From: Gemmatimonadaceae bacterium
GTDB lineage: Bacteria; Gemmatimonadota; Gemmatimonadetes; Gemmatimonadales; Gemmatimonadaceae
Assembly: GCA_019752115.1 (NCBI GenBank)
Contig: JAIEMN010000027.1
Coordinates: 44,108 to 108,107 of the forward strand
DNA: 64,000 nt
Direction: 5' to 3'
The notes under the pieces were generated by a model that saw nothing but the letters and a program-made list of their open reading frames with translations, was not told the DNA's origin and did not search any database. Each line of letters starts with the position of its first letter. The stretch's first letter is position 1. Positions 32,679 to 43,265 of the stretch are shown here, in pieces. The position numbers and the translations under genes were made by a program.

Positions 32679-33626
32679 TTACGCCGACAGCTCCTCGCGC
32701 AGCTTGCGGTAGCTCTCGTGCCGTGCGCGGGAGACCGTTCCGGACTCGACCGCGTCCAGAATGGCACACCCGGGCTCCACGCGATGCGTGCAGTCGGCAA
32801 AGCGGCAGGTGTTCATGAGCGGCCGGAACTCCGGAAAGCAGTGCGCCACATCGTCGGCGTGAATACCCCAGAGGCCCACCTCGCGCAGCCCCGGCGTGTC
32901 GGCAATGAAGCCGCCTCCCGGGAGCGGATGCAGCACCGCGCCCACCGTGGTATGGCGCCCCTTGTTGACGCTGTCGCTCACCTCCGCCGTGCGGAGATCG
33001 AGCCCCGGGAAGAGATGATTCATGAGCGAGCTCTTCCCCACGCCGGAGGGACCACTCAACGCACTGCACCGCCCCTGCAGCTCGGCGCGCAGCGCATCGA
33101 GCCCCTCGCCCGTCTTCACGCTGGTGTAGTGCACCGGGTAGCCGGCCGCCGCATGATCGGCGAACCAGGCGTGCGAGGTCTGCTCGCTTACCAGATCGCA
33201 CTTGTTCACCACGATGCGCGCGGCGAGATCGTTCGCTTCGGCGATCACGAGGAAGCGGTCGAGCATGCGCGGATGCGGATCGGGACGCGCCGCGGCGAAC
33301 ACCACCAGCACCTGATCGAGATTCGCCACCACGACGCGCTCGCCGCGGGCACCGCCGGGCGCTCGCCGTGACAGCTTGCCATGCCGCTCGTGGATGGTGG
33401 TGATCGTGCACCCCACGGTTTCGTTCGGGTCGACCGTCATGGTGACGCGATCACCCACCGCGAGCTTGAGGATGCCCTGGTCTTCTCGCTTGAGCCGGCC
33501 GCGCATGGAGGCCTGCACCACCGCGCCGGAATCGGTGCGCACGTCCCACACGCCCCCGGTCCCCTGAATGACGACGCCATCGACAACGATCTCGCCATCG
33601 GGCATGGGGAACACGACGGCGGTCAT
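32679..33626 (-). CDS. rsgA: Ribosome small-subunit-dependent GTPase A
   Basis: The 315-residue protein is the circularly permuted GTPase that helps mature the 30S subunit. It has an OB-fold N-terminus (about 1-90) and the permuted GTPase order: NKCDLV (G4), then GPSGVGKSSL (G1) and DTPGLRE (G3). The C-terminal zinc knuckle follows, with Cys and His residues in MNTCRFADCTHRVEPGC. Its start overlaps the end of a small upstream gene by four bases. Confidence 0.95.
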   Translation of the reverse strand: MTAVVFPMPDGEIVVDGVVIQGTGGVWDVRTDSGAVVQASMRGRLKREDQGILKLAVGDRVTMTVDPNETVGCTITTIHERHGKLSRRAPGGARGERVVVANLDQVLVVFAAARPDPHPRMLDRFLVIAEANDLAARIVVNKCDLVSEQTSHAWFADHAAAGYPVHYTSVKTGEGLDALRAELQGRCSALSGPSGVGKSSLMNHLFPGLDLRTAEVSDSVNKGRHTTVGAVLHPLPGGGFIADTPGLREVGLWGIHADDVAHCFPEFRPLMNTCRFADCTHRVEPGCAILDAVESGTVSRARHESYRKLREELSA

Positions 33627-33913
33627 GTGCTCCCCTCGCCGCGACCGCGAATCAGGCCGTCGAGCGTGGCCTTCACCACTTCCAACCGCATCGCGCCGAG
33701 TTGGTGGCGCACGACGCCTTCACTCGCGCCCGTCACCAGAAAGCCCGTTTCGAGATGGCCGGTGACTTCCGGCTCACCGGCGCCCCAGCGCACGAAGAAC
33801 AGGTACGCGCCCCACGGCGCCGAACGATCGCCGGTGGTATCGGTGAGGATGTCCGCCGAATACGACGCGCCATCGGCGCCTTCGAAGGCAGCGGGACGCT
33901 TGTGGACGGCCAT
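33623..33913 (-). CDS. Conserved small hypothetical protein
   Basis: The 96-residue product has a beta-rich pattern (SYSADILTDTTGDRSAPWGAYL, EVTGHLETGFLVTG) and a C-terminal helix (HQLGAMRLEVVKATLDGLI). It overlaps rsgA by four bases and is probably cotranscribed with it. No family is recognised. The start at 33913 is used; the frame is open four codons further upstream. Confidence 0.65.
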   Translation of the reverse strand: MAVHKRPAAFEGADGASYSADILTDTTGDRSAPWGAYLFFVRWGAGEPEVTGHLETGFLVTGASEGVVRHQLGAMRLEVVKATLDGLIRGRGEGST

Positions 33914-33992
33914 GTAGCCGCCCAAGGTGCGTTCATCTCCCGCGTCGTGATCGGGCGGGAGGTGGTGGCCAGCGTGGCCGCTCAGATGGACC

Positions 33993-34922
<930 letters not shown>

Positions 34923-35005
34923 GGGGGAAAGCTAACGGACGACCCTTGCCACGGGAGCTTTCCGCCCCGCGTCCGGCCCCCTTCGCCCCCGGCCAGGCCC
35001 ATGCC

Positions 35006-35539
35006 TCACGCGACCGCCGCCGCGATGGCGTCGATCTGCACGAGATGGCGCCGCTGATGCTGCGCCACGAGCAGGGCCCACTGATACCCGTTCAATTCGC
35101 CCAGGAAGGGGTGCGGGTACGTCTTGGTGTTGAGCGCGCGCCCCGACCCGGCCTTGAGCGAACTGATCAGCCGCTCCCGCGACGCGCTCTGTCTGGCCAG
35201 CGCATCGGCCATCGGCACCCCGGTGGGCTTGACCATATCGGGCGCGGCGAGCTTCCGGAGCGGCTTCTCGACCTGAAAGCGCGCCATCGTGGGGCCAATT
35301 GGATCGGTTTCGCTATCCGTGGTGCCCTCGAGCTGCTTGAGCATCCCGCCAATCAACCGGCCGGTGCTGTCTTCGAGCATCATCAAGTGCTCGATGACTT
35401 CGGCGATGGTCCACGACTCGGCGTTCGGGCGCGCGGTGTGCGCGCTCGCCGGCACGGCGGCGATGGCCGCGTGCATCTGCGCCTGCGCGGATTCGAGCTC
35501 GGCGACGACTTCGGCAATGCGCGGATGGAGGGAGAGCAT
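35006..35539 (-). CDS. DinB-family protein
   Basis: The 177-residue four-helix bundle matches the DinB/YfiT superfamily. It has metal-ligand His residues in VIEHLMMLEDS and in the C-terminal VAQHQRRHLVQID. The proline-rich middle (KPTGVPMADALAR) is usual. Members include thiol transferases and nickel-binding proteins; the exact role here is unknown. The start ATG 35539 gives the normal length. Confidence 0.8.
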   Translation of the reverse strand: MLSLHPRIAEVVAELESAQAQMHAAIAAVPASAHTARPNAESWTIAEVIEHLMMLEDSTGRLIGGMLKQLEGTTDSETDPIGPTMARFQVEKPLRKLAAPDMVKPTGVPMADALARQSASRERLISSLKAGSGRALNTKTYPHPFLGELNGYQWALLVAQHQRRHLVQIDAIAAAVA

Positions 35540-35604
35540 GGCGGGATCGGCGGTCGGGAGACAGGGGGGAGGGGGGAGGGGGAAGAGTCCCCCGCTGCTG
35601 AATT

Positions 35605-37776
35605 CTACGGGTGAAACGGGCGCCCGCTGTCGGCGTGGTTCATGAGCAGCCGGGCGGGCGTGAAGCGACCGGGGTGGCGGGCCTCGATCTCCTCGAGTTG
35701 GCGCACGACATCTCGAGCACCCAGGGTGTCGAGGTAGCGGAACGGCCCGCCCAGAAATGGCGGAAAGCCGATGCCGAACACGGCGCCGATATCGCCATCG
35801 CGCGGCGACCGGATGATGCCATCCTCGAGACAGCGGACGGCCTCGTTCAGCATCGGGAGCACACACCGCCGCTGAATGTCCTCCGGGCTCGCGGTGAGGC
35901 GGCTCGTACCGGCAGCGGTCAGCGCGTAGACGCCGTCGTCTACCCCGAGGCGCTTGCCACTGTCGTCGTAGCGATAGAAGCCCTTCCTGGACTTGCGACC
36001 GAGGCGGCCGCCTTCGATGACGTTGCGCAGGGCCGCGGGCGCCTGCAGGCGATCGCCGAAGGCGGCGGCCATGATCGGCCCGCTCTTGCCGGCGATATCG
36101 AGCCCCACTTCATCCAGCAGCGTGAACGGCCCGACCGGGAATCCGAACCGGACCATCGCCTCGTCGATGGCGTCCACCGAGGCCCCCTGATCGAGCAGGC
36201 GCCCCGCTTCGTTCAGATACGGCGTCAGAATGCGGTTCACGTAGAAGCCCGCCCCGTCCTGCACCACGATCACCGTCTTCCCGATCTGCTTGCCGTACGC
36301 CACGGCGGTGGCCGTGGTCTCGGCGCTCGTCTCGGGGGTCACGATGACTTCGAGCAGGGGCATCTTGTGCACCGGCGAAAAGAAATGCATGCCGATGACC
36401 CGCTCGGGGTGCGCGGCCGCCTTCGCGATGTCACGAATGGGGATCGTGCTGGTGTTCGACGCAAAGATCGCGTTCGGCGCCGCGTCCTGCACTTCGCGCA
36501 GCACGGTGTGTTTCACCGCGAGATCCTCGAAGACTGCCTCGATCACCAGATCGGCGTTCGCAAAGCCGCGGTAGTCGGTGGTGGGGCCCACGAGCGCCAT
36601 CGTGTCGTCGAACTGCAGCCGGGTCAGGCGCTTCCGCTTGAGCTTCTCGCGCACCACGTCGCGCACCGCCTTGTAGCCGGCCGCGACGCGTTCCACCGAT
36701 GCATCCTTGAGGCGCACGAGCGTGCCGGCCTGCACGGCCACGCTGGCAATGCCCGCCCCCATGAAGCCCGCCCCGAGAATGCCGATCTTGCGGACCGGGC
36801 GCGGCGCCCCCTTCACATCGGCGGCGAGACCCGAGTCCTTCTTGAGCGCGGTGGTCGCGAAGAACAGATACGCCAGTTGCCGGCACTGCGGCGACACGGT
36901 GAGCTGCCCAAACTGCGCCGCCTCGGCAAGCAAGCCGGCTTCCATACCCTCCGTGTAGCCCAGCTGCACCACGTCGAGGGCCGCAAGCGGCGCCGGATAG
37001 TGCCCACGCGTCTTCTTGAGCACCGTCTCACGCGCCTTGCGGAACACGAGCTTGCGACCGAGGGCGTTCTCTTCGAGCAACATCGCCGTGGCGGTGTGCG
37101 GACGCTCGCGTACGGCCGGCGCGGCGCCTCGCGCGAGCTCGCGCACGCGGCGTAGCGCGACCTCCTGCAGAATGGCGGGGTGCACCAGTTCATGCACGAG
37201 CCCCATCTGCCAGGCCTTCCGGGCGCGGATGTTCTTGCCCGTGAGGATCATGTCGAGCGCGGCCTGCAGCCCGACCAGCCGCGGCAGCCGCTGCGTCCCG
37301 CCGGCGCCGGGAATGAGGCCCAGCTGCACTTCGGGGAGTGCGAGCACCGTCTTGGCATGCTCAGTGGCGATGCGATACGTGCACGCGAGTGCCACTTCGA
37401 GCCCGCCGCCCAGCGCCGCGCCGTGTATGGCGGCCACCACCGGCTTGCTGAAGGCCGCCACGCGATCGAGCAGCTGCTGCCCGCCGCGCGACAGCGCCTC
37501 GCCCTGCGCCGCGCTCGTTACCTTCGCCAGCTCGTCGATATCGGCGCCAGCGATCCACGTGTCCTTCTTCGCGCTGAGCAGTACGAGCCCAAGCAGATTG
37601 CTGTCGCCCTGCACCCGCGCCAGGATCTGCTCGATGATCGGCGCGACGCGCGTGTTGAGCGTGTTCACCGGCGACGCGGGCTGGTCATACCGAAGCACGG
37701 CCACGCCATCGGTGGCGAACAGCGTGATCCCCGTGGTGCTGTCGTCCAGCAGCACCGTGCCGGTCACGTCGCTCAT
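35605..37776 (-). CDS. fadJ: Fatty acid oxidation multifunctional enzyme (FadJ/FadB-like)
   Basis: The 723-residue protein joins an enoyl-CoA hydratase domain (about 1-200) and a 3-hydroxyacyl-CoA dehydrogenase domain (about 325-700). The first has IAGADIDEL, GAALGGGLEVALAC and LPEVQLGLIPGAGGTQRL. The second has the NAD loop ILGAGFMGAGIA, the segment NTSTIPI, and GMHFFSPVHKMPLLEV with the catalytic His. This is the alpha subunit of the beta-oxidation complex. It starts in a four-base overlap with the thiolase gene, so alpha and beta subunits are coupled. FadJ and FadB cannot be separated with certainty from sequence alone. Confidence 0.93.
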   Translation of the reverse strand: MSDVTGTVLLDDSTTGITLFATDGVAVLRYDQPASPVNTLNTRVAPIIEQILARVQGDSNLLGLVLLSAKKDTWIAGADIDELAKVTSAAQGEALSRGGQQLLDRVAAFSKPVVAAIHGAALGGGLEVALACTYRIATEHAKTVLALPEVQLGLIPGAGGTQRLPRLVGLQAALDMILTGKNIRARKAWQMGLVHELVHPAILQEVALRRVRELARGAAPAVRERPHTATAMLLEENALGRKLVFRKARETVLKKTRGHYPAPLAALDVVQLGYTEGMEAGLLAEAAQFGQLTVSPQCRQLAYLFFATTALKKDSGLAADVKGAPRPVRKIGILGAGFMGAGIASVAVQAGTLVRLKDASVERVAAGYKAVRDVVREKLKRKRLTRLQFDDTMALVGPTTDYRGFANADLVIEAVFEDLAVKHTVLREVQDAAPNAIFASNTSTIPIRDIAKAAAHPERVIGMHFFSPVHKMPLLEVIVTPETSAETTATAVAYGKQIGKTVIVVQDGAGFYVNRILTPYLNEAGRLLDQGASVDAIDEAMVRFGFPVGPFTLLDEVGLDIAGKSGPIMAAAFGDRLQAPAALRNVIEGGRLGRKSRKGFYRYDDSGKRLGVDDGVYALTAAGTSRLTASPEDIQRRCVLPMLNEAVRCLEDGIIRSPRDGDIGAVFGIGFPPFLGGPFRYLDTLGARDVVRQLEEIEARHPGRFTPARLLMNHADSGRPFHP

Positions 37777-39068
37777 GCGCGCTCCACGATCATGGCGTGC
37801 CCCATGCCACCCGCGGCACACACCGTCAGCATGCCGAACTGCCCGCCGCGCCGCACCAGTTCGTTGCACAACGTGGTCACGATGCGCGCGCCGGTCGCGC
37901 CAAAGGGATGACCGATCGACAGAGATCCCCCCAGCACGTTGAGCTTCTCCGGGTCCACCTCCCCCACCGGTTCGCTGAATCCCGCGCGCTCGGCCCACGC
38001 CTTCGAGGCCAGACCCTGCAGGTTGCTGAGCACCTGCGCGGCGAATGCTTCGTGCATGTCCACCAGGTCGAGATCGCGCAACGACAGGCCGGCGCGCTTG
38101 AGTGCCACCGGCGCCGCCAGCACTGGCGCCTGCAGCAGCTGCTCGCCTGGATCGACCGCCGCGTAGGCATAACTGCGGATATACGCCAGCGGTGTGTACC
38201 CCAACGCCTTGGCGCGCTCCTCGCTCATGAGCAGCACCGCGCTCGCGCCATCCGTGAGCGGGCTCGCATTCCCCGCCGTCACCGTGCCGTACTGCCGGTC
38301 GAACACCGGCTTGAGCGCGGCGAGCTGTTCGTAGGTGGAGTCCCGTCGCACGCCGTTGTCGGTCGCGAGCATCTCGGTGTACGCGGGCGGCACCGGAACC
38401 GGTACGATCTCCGCCGTCAGTCGCCCGTCGGCGAGCCCGGCCGCCGCCCGCTGATGGGAGCGAAGGGCAAAACGGTCCTGCGCCTCGCGCGCGATGCCAT
38501 TGAGCTTGGCCATCTTGTCGGCGCTCTGCCCCATCGACTCGCCGGTACTGGGCTCGGCGATGGCCGGCGTGATCGGCACGAAGTCCTTCGGACGGATGCG
38601 CGCCAGCGTCGCTAGCCGCTGCGACAGGCTCTTGGCCTTGGACGCGGCGACGAGGATATCGCTCATCCCGCGGGAATGCAGAATGGGTACCTGCGTGAGC
38701 GACTCGCTGCCACCGGCGATGGCGACGTCGGCGTGACCGAGCGCGATCTGATCCGCCGCATCGGTAATGGCCTGATTCGCCGACGCGCACGCGCGCCCGA
38801 CGGTGTAGGCCTGCACCGTCTTGGGGAAGTGCGGCAGCAGCGCCACTTCGCGCGCGATATTCGGCGCGAGGACCGACTGCACCACAGTACCGAAGGTGAG
38901 CAGATCGACCGTCGCCCCGTCGAGGCTCGTGCGCTGCACCAGCTCACTCACCGCCAGGCGGCCAAGATCGATGGCCGTGTACTCCTTGAGCGCCGTCCCC
39001 GAGCGGGCGAACGGCGTGCGGACGCCGGCCACAATGGCCACGCGCCGCCCGTTACCAAAGGTGGGCAT
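37773..39068 (-). CDS. fadI: Acetyl-CoA C-acyltransferase (3-ketoacyl-CoA thiolase)
   Basis: The 431-residue thiolase shows the nucleophile Cys in VGRACASANQAI, the His in VDMHEAFAAQ, GHPFGATGARIV, and the second active Cys in VCAAGGMGHAM. It would cleave 3-ketoacyl-CoA in the last step of beta-oxidation. The 430-residue length fits FadI-type rather than the shorter FadA-type. It is the upstream gene of the pair with the multifunctional enzyme. Confidence 0.93.
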   Translation of the reverse strand: MPTFGNGRRVAIVAGVRTPFARSGTALKEYTAIDLGRLAVSELVQRTSLDGATVDLLTFGTVVQSVLAPNIAREVALLPHFPKTVQAYTVGRACASANQAITDAADQIALGHADVAIAGGSESLTQVPILHSRGMSDILVAASKAKSLSQRLATLARIRPKDFVPITPAIAEPSTGESMGQSADKMAKLNGIAREAQDRFALRSHQRAAAGLADGRLTAEIVPVPVPPAYTEMLATDNGVRRDSTYEQLAALKPVFDRQYGTVTAGNASPLTDGASAVLLMSEERAKALGYTPLAYIRSYAYAAVDPGEQLLQAPVLAAPVALKRAGLSLRDLDLVDMHEAFAAQVLSNLQGLASKAWAERAGFSEPVGEVDPEKLNVLGGSLSIGHPFGATGARIVTTLCNELVRRGGQFGMLTVCAAGGMGHAMIVERA

Positions 39069-39128
39069 GCGCCCAAGCTAACCAGCGGGCCGACTGGCGG
39101 CACTCGGTGCCGCGGCGCAATGTGCGGT

Positions 39129-40790
39129 ATGCGTCCCGCCGTTGCCGCCCGCCAGGAAGCCCTGCTCGCCCTCAGTCGCACACCCTTTGACGTCCTCGTC
39201 ATTGGCGGCGGCATCGCCGGCGCCGGCGTGGCCCGGGAGGCCGCGCTGGCCGGCCTCCGGACGGCGCTGCTCGAGCGCGACGATTTTGCGAGCGGCACCT
39301 CGAGCCGTTCCTCCCGGCTTGTTCACGGTGGCGTCCGCTATCTCGAACACGGCCATCTCGGGCTGGTGTTCGAATCGAGTCGGGAGCGGCGCCTGTTGCT
39401 TCAGCTGGCACCGCATCTGGTCCGCCCGCTCGCCTTCACGTGGCCGGTCTATGCGGGCGCCCGCGTCCCCCAGTGGAAGGTGCGCGCCGGACTGCTGCTG
39501 TACGACGCGCTCGCGCTCTTCCGCAATGTGCATGCGCACGAGGGGCTGAACGCGGCGGCCGTGCTCGAGCACGAACCGGCGCTGGCGCGCGACGGGCTCG
39601 AAGGTGGGGCGCGCTATTGGGATGCGGCCACGGATGATACGCGCCTCACGCTCGCCACGGCGTTGGCCGCGCGCGACGAAGGGGCCGTCGTGATGAACCA
39701 CTGCACCGTCACTGGCGCCCTTCGTGAAGGGGAGCACCTCGCGGGGGTCGAGGCGCTGGATCGCCTCACCGGCGACGCCTTCGCCGTGCGCGCGCGGGTG
39801 GTGATCAACGCCACTGGCCCGTGGAGTGATGCGACCGCCCTGTTGACCGGGGGCTCGCCAAGTCAGGGCGGTCCGCAGGTCATGGGCTCCGCAGGTGCGC
39901 ACCTCGCGGTGCCACGCCAACGGCTCGGCAATCGCGACGCGGTGACCCTCGTCAGCCCGCTCGATGGGCGCGTGATGTTCGTCATTCCGGCGGGTCCGCA
40001 CGCGATCATCGGCACCACCGAACGCCCCGCCCATCACGGCCCCGATGAGATCCGGGCCACCGAGGCTGACGTCACCTACCTGTTGCAGTCGGTGAATCGC
40101 CTGTTTCCGCATGCGATGCTCACTCCCGACGACGTGATCTGCGCCTGGTGCGGGATCCGCCCGCTCGCCGCCTCCCGCGCCGGCGAACACTCGGCCAACG
40201 CGGCGTCGCGCGAGCATGCCATCACCACACGCGCTGACGGCCTGATCTCGGTGACGGGTGGCAAGCTCACGACCTACCGCGCCATGGCGGCCGACGTGTT
40301 CAAGGCCGCTTCGCGCGCGCTTGGTGATACGACGGCCACACGGCTGCATGACCCCGACCCCAGCGATGCCACACCGCTGCCGGGGGGCGACCTGGCCTCC
40401 GTCCCTGACGCCGTGCGCGAGGCGCGGGAGACGGTGCACGACGCCGCCGTGGCCGAGCGTCTGGTGCACGCGTACGGCAGCCGGTGGCGCTCGGTGTGGA
40501 GCTACGCGCAGCGCGACCCGGCGCTGAGCGCGCGGCTGTCGGAACAGTTGCCCTACCTGCTCGCCGAAGTGATGTACGCCGCCGAGCGTGAACTGGCGTG
40601 CACCCTGAGCGATGTGTTGATTCGCCGCATGCACGTGGCGTTCGAAACGCGCGATCACGGTCGCGCCGCCGCCGCGCGCATCGCCCCGCTGCTGCAGACC
40701 GCGCTGGGGTGGAGCGACGCCGACCGTGCCCACCAGCTCGCCGCCTATGAGGCCGACGTGACGCGCCTGTTTACCATCGACTCCCTCTGA
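39129..40790 (+). CDS. glpD: FAD-dependent glycerol-3-phosphate dehydrogenase
   Basis: The 553-residue protein feeds electrons from glycerol 3-phosphate to the quinone pool at the inner membrane face. It has the FAD loop VIGGGIAGAGVAREAALAG, SSRSSRLVHGGVRYLE, and the C-terminal segment ISVTGGKLTTYRAMA. The C-terminal domain is present. ATG 39129 is used; ATG 39120 adds three residues. It is divergent from the thiolase gene and only two bases separate it from the next SDR gene. Confidence 0.93.
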   Translation: MRPAVAARQEALLALSRTPFDVLVIGGGIAGAGVAREAALAGLRTALLERDDFASGTSSRSSRLVHGGVRYLEHGHLGLVFESSRERRLLLQLAPHLVRPLAFTWPVYAGARVPQWKVRAGLLLYDALALFRNVHAHEGLNAAAVLEHEPALARDGLEGGARYWDAATDDTRLTLATALAARDEGAVVMNHCTVTGALREGEHLAGVEALDRLTGDAFAVRARVVINATGPWSDATALLTGGSPSQGGPQVMGSAGAHLAVPRQRLGNRDAVTLVSPLDGRVMFVIPAGPHAIIGTTERPAHHGPDEIRATEADVTYLLQSVNRLFPHAMLTPDDVICAWCGIRPLAASRAGEHSANAASREHAITTRADGLISVTGGKLTTYRAMAADVFKAASRALGDTTATRLHDPDPSDATPLPGGDLASVPDAVREARETVHDAAVAERLVHAYGSRWRSVWSYAQRDPALSARLSEQLPYLLAEVMYAAERELACTLSDVLIRRMHVAFETRDHGRAAAARIAPLLQTALGWSDADRAHQLAAYEADVTRLFTIDSL

Positions 40791-40792
40791 CC

Positions 40793-41536
40793 ATGCCGCA
40801 GCCCTTCGCCGACAAAGTCGCCTTCATCACCGGTGGCGCCTCGGGCATCGGCGCCGCCGCAGCGCGCGCGCTCGCCGCCGGCGGCGCGCACGTCGTGCTT
40901 GGTGATGTCCAGTACGACGCCGCCGTGGCAGTGGCCGATGCGATCGGCGCCGCCGCCGTGACCTGTGACGTGCGCCACGATGCCTCGGTGGCGGCGGCCA
41001 TTGCCGCGACGGTGCAGAAGCATGGGCGCCTGGACTTCGCGCTCAACGCCGCAGGGATCGGCGGCGTGCAGGAGAAAACCGCGGAGTACCCAGCCGAGAT
41101 GTGGGACATCGTGATCGATGTGAATCTCACCGGCGTCTATCGCAGCATGCGCCACGAGATCCCCACCATGCTCATGACCGGCGGTGGCGTGATCGTGAAC
41201 ATCGCGAGCGTCGCGGGCCTGAACGGCTTCCCGCGCCACGCGGCCTACGCCGCCAGCAAGCACGGCGTGGTGGGGCTCACGCGCACCGCCGCACTGGAGT
41301 ACGGGCGCAAAGGCGTCCGCATCAACGCGCTCTGCCCGGGCTTCACGATGACACCGATGGTGCAGCGCATGATCGACAACGGGACGCCGGCCGCCGCGCT
41401 CGAGGAGCGCATCCCCGCCGGCCGAATTGCGTCCGCCGAGGAGATCGCCGAGACCGTACTCTACCTGTTCTCGCCGGCAAGCGCCTTCATGCACGGGCAT
41501 GCGTTGGCCATCGATGGCGGGCTGACGGCGGGGTGA
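40793..41536 (+). CDS. SDR-family oxidoreductase
   Basis: The 247-residue protein is a classical SDR. It shows TGGASGIG, NAAG, Ser in IVNIASVAGLNG, the catalytic YAASK and INALCPGFTMTPM. The substrate is unknown. Downstream of glpD by two bases, it is probably cotranscribed, which may hint at a role in lipid or alcohol metabolism. Confidence 0.87.
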   Translation: MPQPFADKVAFITGGASGIGAAAARALAAGGAHVVLGDVQYDAAVAVADAIGAAAVTCDVRHDASVAAAIAATVQKHGRLDFALNAAGIGGVQEKTAEYPAEMWDIVIDVNLTGVYRSMRHEIPTMLMTGGGVIVNIASVAGLNGFPRHAAYAASKHGVVGLTRTAALEYGRKGVRINALCPGFTMTPMVQRMIDNGTPAAALEERIPAGRIASAEEIAETVLYLFSPASAFMHGHALAIDGGLTAG

Positions 41537-41556
41537 GTTTGGCGGGACGGCCTTTT

Positions 41557-41655
41557 CACTGATCACATCCGAGACATCCGAGCGATCCAAGACGCCTGAG
41601 CACCGCGGTGCCAGGTTGCCTTGGATCGCTCGAATGCCTTGGATGCAATCAGTTC
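41557..41655. repeat. Long palindrome in a convergent gap
   Basis: A palindrome of about 100 bp is centred on caccgcggtg (41601-41610). The left arm repeats catccgag twice and contains gagcgatccaag; the right arm repeats ccttggat twice with its complement. It lies between the convergent SDR and MDR genes, consistent with a two-way terminator. Confidence 0.84.
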
Positions 41656-41662
41656 ATCTCGT

Positions 41663-42643
41663 TCACGGCACCAGAAGAATCTTGCCGTCGCGCCCGCCAG
41701 TCGCCGCCGCGGCGACGGCGTCCTTGATCTGCGCGAGCGGATAGGCGTGATGCACGCGCGTCTTGAGCTCACCGCGCAGCACGAGCCCCGCGAGTTCTCC
41801 GAAGAGCGCCTGCTGCGCCTGTGGCGTGGCCTGCCGGAACCACCACGCGAGCCAGAAGCCCTTGAGGGTGATGTCGCGGAAGACGAACGAGCCCGGCGCG
41901 ATCTTGCACGCCTCGCCGCTCAGCGCGCCGTAGTTCACGACCGTGCCGCCCACCGCTACGCTTTGGGCGATGCGATCGGTGGCGCTGCCGCCCACGGCGT
42001 CGAGCCCGAGGCGGATCTTGGCCTTCCCGGTGGCATCGGCGACGCGCTTGGCGAGATCCGGCCCGTCCACGAGCACCACATCGCCACCGATCGCCTGGAG
42101 CGGCGCGATGGCGTCGTCGCGACGCACCACGCTCACCGTGCGCAGGCCGCGACGCTTCGCGAGCTGAATCACATACTCGCCCACGCCGCTGTTGGCGGCA
42201 TTCTGAATGACCCAGTCGCCCGGGGCGAGCAGCACGAACTCCGAGAGGAGCAGCGAAGCCGTGGGCGGGTTCACGGTGAGCATGGCGAGCTGCTGCGGAT
42301 CGCCACCGGGCGGCAGGCGCATCAGCCCGGCCGCGGGCGCGACTTTGTGCGACGTCCAGGTCCCGGTGCCGACAGGCATCAGCGCCTGCTCGCCCACCGC
42401 CACGCCGGTGACGCCCTCGCCAAGCGCGGCGACGCGCGCGACCCCTTCGTTGCCTCCCACGGCGGGCAGTGGCGGCAGCATGCCATACTGTCCGGTGAGC
42501 GTCAGCACGTCTGACGGATTGATCGGGGCCGCCAGCAATTCGAGCAGCACCTCACCAGCGCCGGGCGCGGGTGTGGGCCGCTCGACGCAAGCGATGACGT
42601 CCTGCGGGATCGGCCCGCGTGCCGCGTACTCAGCGCGATGCAT
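41663..42643 (-). CDS. Enoyl reductase-like MDR oxidoreductase
   Basis: The 326-residue MDR-family protein resembles trans-2-enoyl-CoA/thioester reductases (MECR/Etr1 group). It has INPSDVLTLTGQYG, PPLPAVGGNEGVA, the nucleotide loop NSGVGEYVIQLAK and GFWLAWWF. It lacks the zinc ligands of alcohol dehydrogenases. It would reduce an enoyl thioester with NADPH. The ATG is preceded by AAGGAG, which overlaps the greA stop, so translation is coupled to greA. Confidence 0.83.
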   Translation of the reverse strand: MHRAEYAARGPIPQDVIACVERPTPAPGAGEVLLELLAAPINPSDVLTLTGQYGMLPPLPAVGGNEGVARVAALGEGVTGVAVGEQALMPVGTGTWTSHKVAPAAGLMRLPPGGDPQQLAMLTVNPPTASLLLSEFVLLAPGDWVIQNAANSGVGEYVIQLAKRRGLRTVSVVRRDDAIAPLQAIGGDVVLVDGPDLAKRVADATGKAKIRLGLDAVGGSATDRIAQSVAVGGTVVNYGALSGEACKIAPGSFVFRDITLKGFWLAWWFRQATPQAQQALFGELAGLVLRGELKTRVHHAYPLAQIKDAVAAAATGGRDGKILLVP

Positions 42644-42651
42644 ACCGCTCC

Positions 42652-43137
42652 TTAGACGAGATCGTCGGCGTTGCGATCGTGAATGGTCTGCAGCTCGACG
42701 ATCTGCAGGCGGCGCACCTTGGTGGGCAGCTTGAGAATGGCCTGATCGCCCACCCCCTTCCCCTGCAGCGCCCGCCCGATCGGCGAGCCCATCGTCACGT
42801 GCGAGTCGTCGAGCTCGCCGGCATCACCGAACACGAGTTCGTACGTTTCGCGCTTGTTGGTCGCCTCATCCTGCACGACGACCTTCGACCCGAGCCCCAC
42901 CTTGTCGGCAGGGATTTGGGCGATGTCGATATTGGCCAGCTTGGTCACGCGCTGCGTGAGCTGCCCGAGGCGCGCCTGCACGAACTGCTGCCGTTCGAGC
43001 GCGGCCTTGTACTCGCTGTTTTCCTTGAGGTCACCGAGCTCCACGGCTTTGCGGATTTCGGCGGGCAGCGTGACATTGAGCTCGAACTGCAGCGTCTCAA
43101 CCTCGCGGGCCATCTTGGCGATCAGATCCTGAAACAT
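42652..43137 (-). CDS. greA: Transcription elongation factor GreA/GreB
   Basis: The 161-residue protein has the N-terminal coiled coil with the acidic tip segment LGDLKENSEYKAALERQ (about 34-52). Its C-terminal FKBP-like domain contains SPIGRALQGKGVGDQAILKLP. It rescues backtracked RNA polymerase. The terminator of the upstream receptor gene lies just before it. The stop codon overlaps the ribosome binding site of the following MDR gene. Confidence 0.93.
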   Translation of the reverse strand: MFQDLIAKMAREVETLQFELNVTLPAEIRKAVELGDLKENSEYKAALERQQFVQARLGQLTQRVTKLANIDIAQIPADKVGLGSKVVVQDEATNKRETYELVFGDAGELDDSHVTMGSPIGRALQGKGVGDQAILKLPTKVRRLQIVELQTIHDRNADDLV

Positions 43138-43153
43138 GCGGGGTACCGGCCAG

Positions 43154-43189
43154 AAAAAAACGCGAGCGCCCGGCGGGGGGGCCGGGCGC
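43154..43189 (-). terminator. Rho-independent terminator of the receptor gene
   Basis: Read on the minus strand, a 9-bp stem gcgcccggc/gccgggcgc with a C-rich loop is followed by TCGCG and a run of seven T. It sits 77 bp after the TonB-dependent receptor gene and just before greA. Confidence 0.8.
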
Positions 43190-43265
43190 GCGGACAGGAG
43201 AAATGTGCAGAAGGCGGGCCGAGGGGGCAACCGGCGTGCGACGGGCCGTGCCGGCGCGTGGCCGC

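Noticed and set aside
37777..38790. Upstream extension of the fadJ frame
   Set aside because: It reads out of frame through the thiolase gene; the true start is the ATG at 37776 in the four-base overlap.
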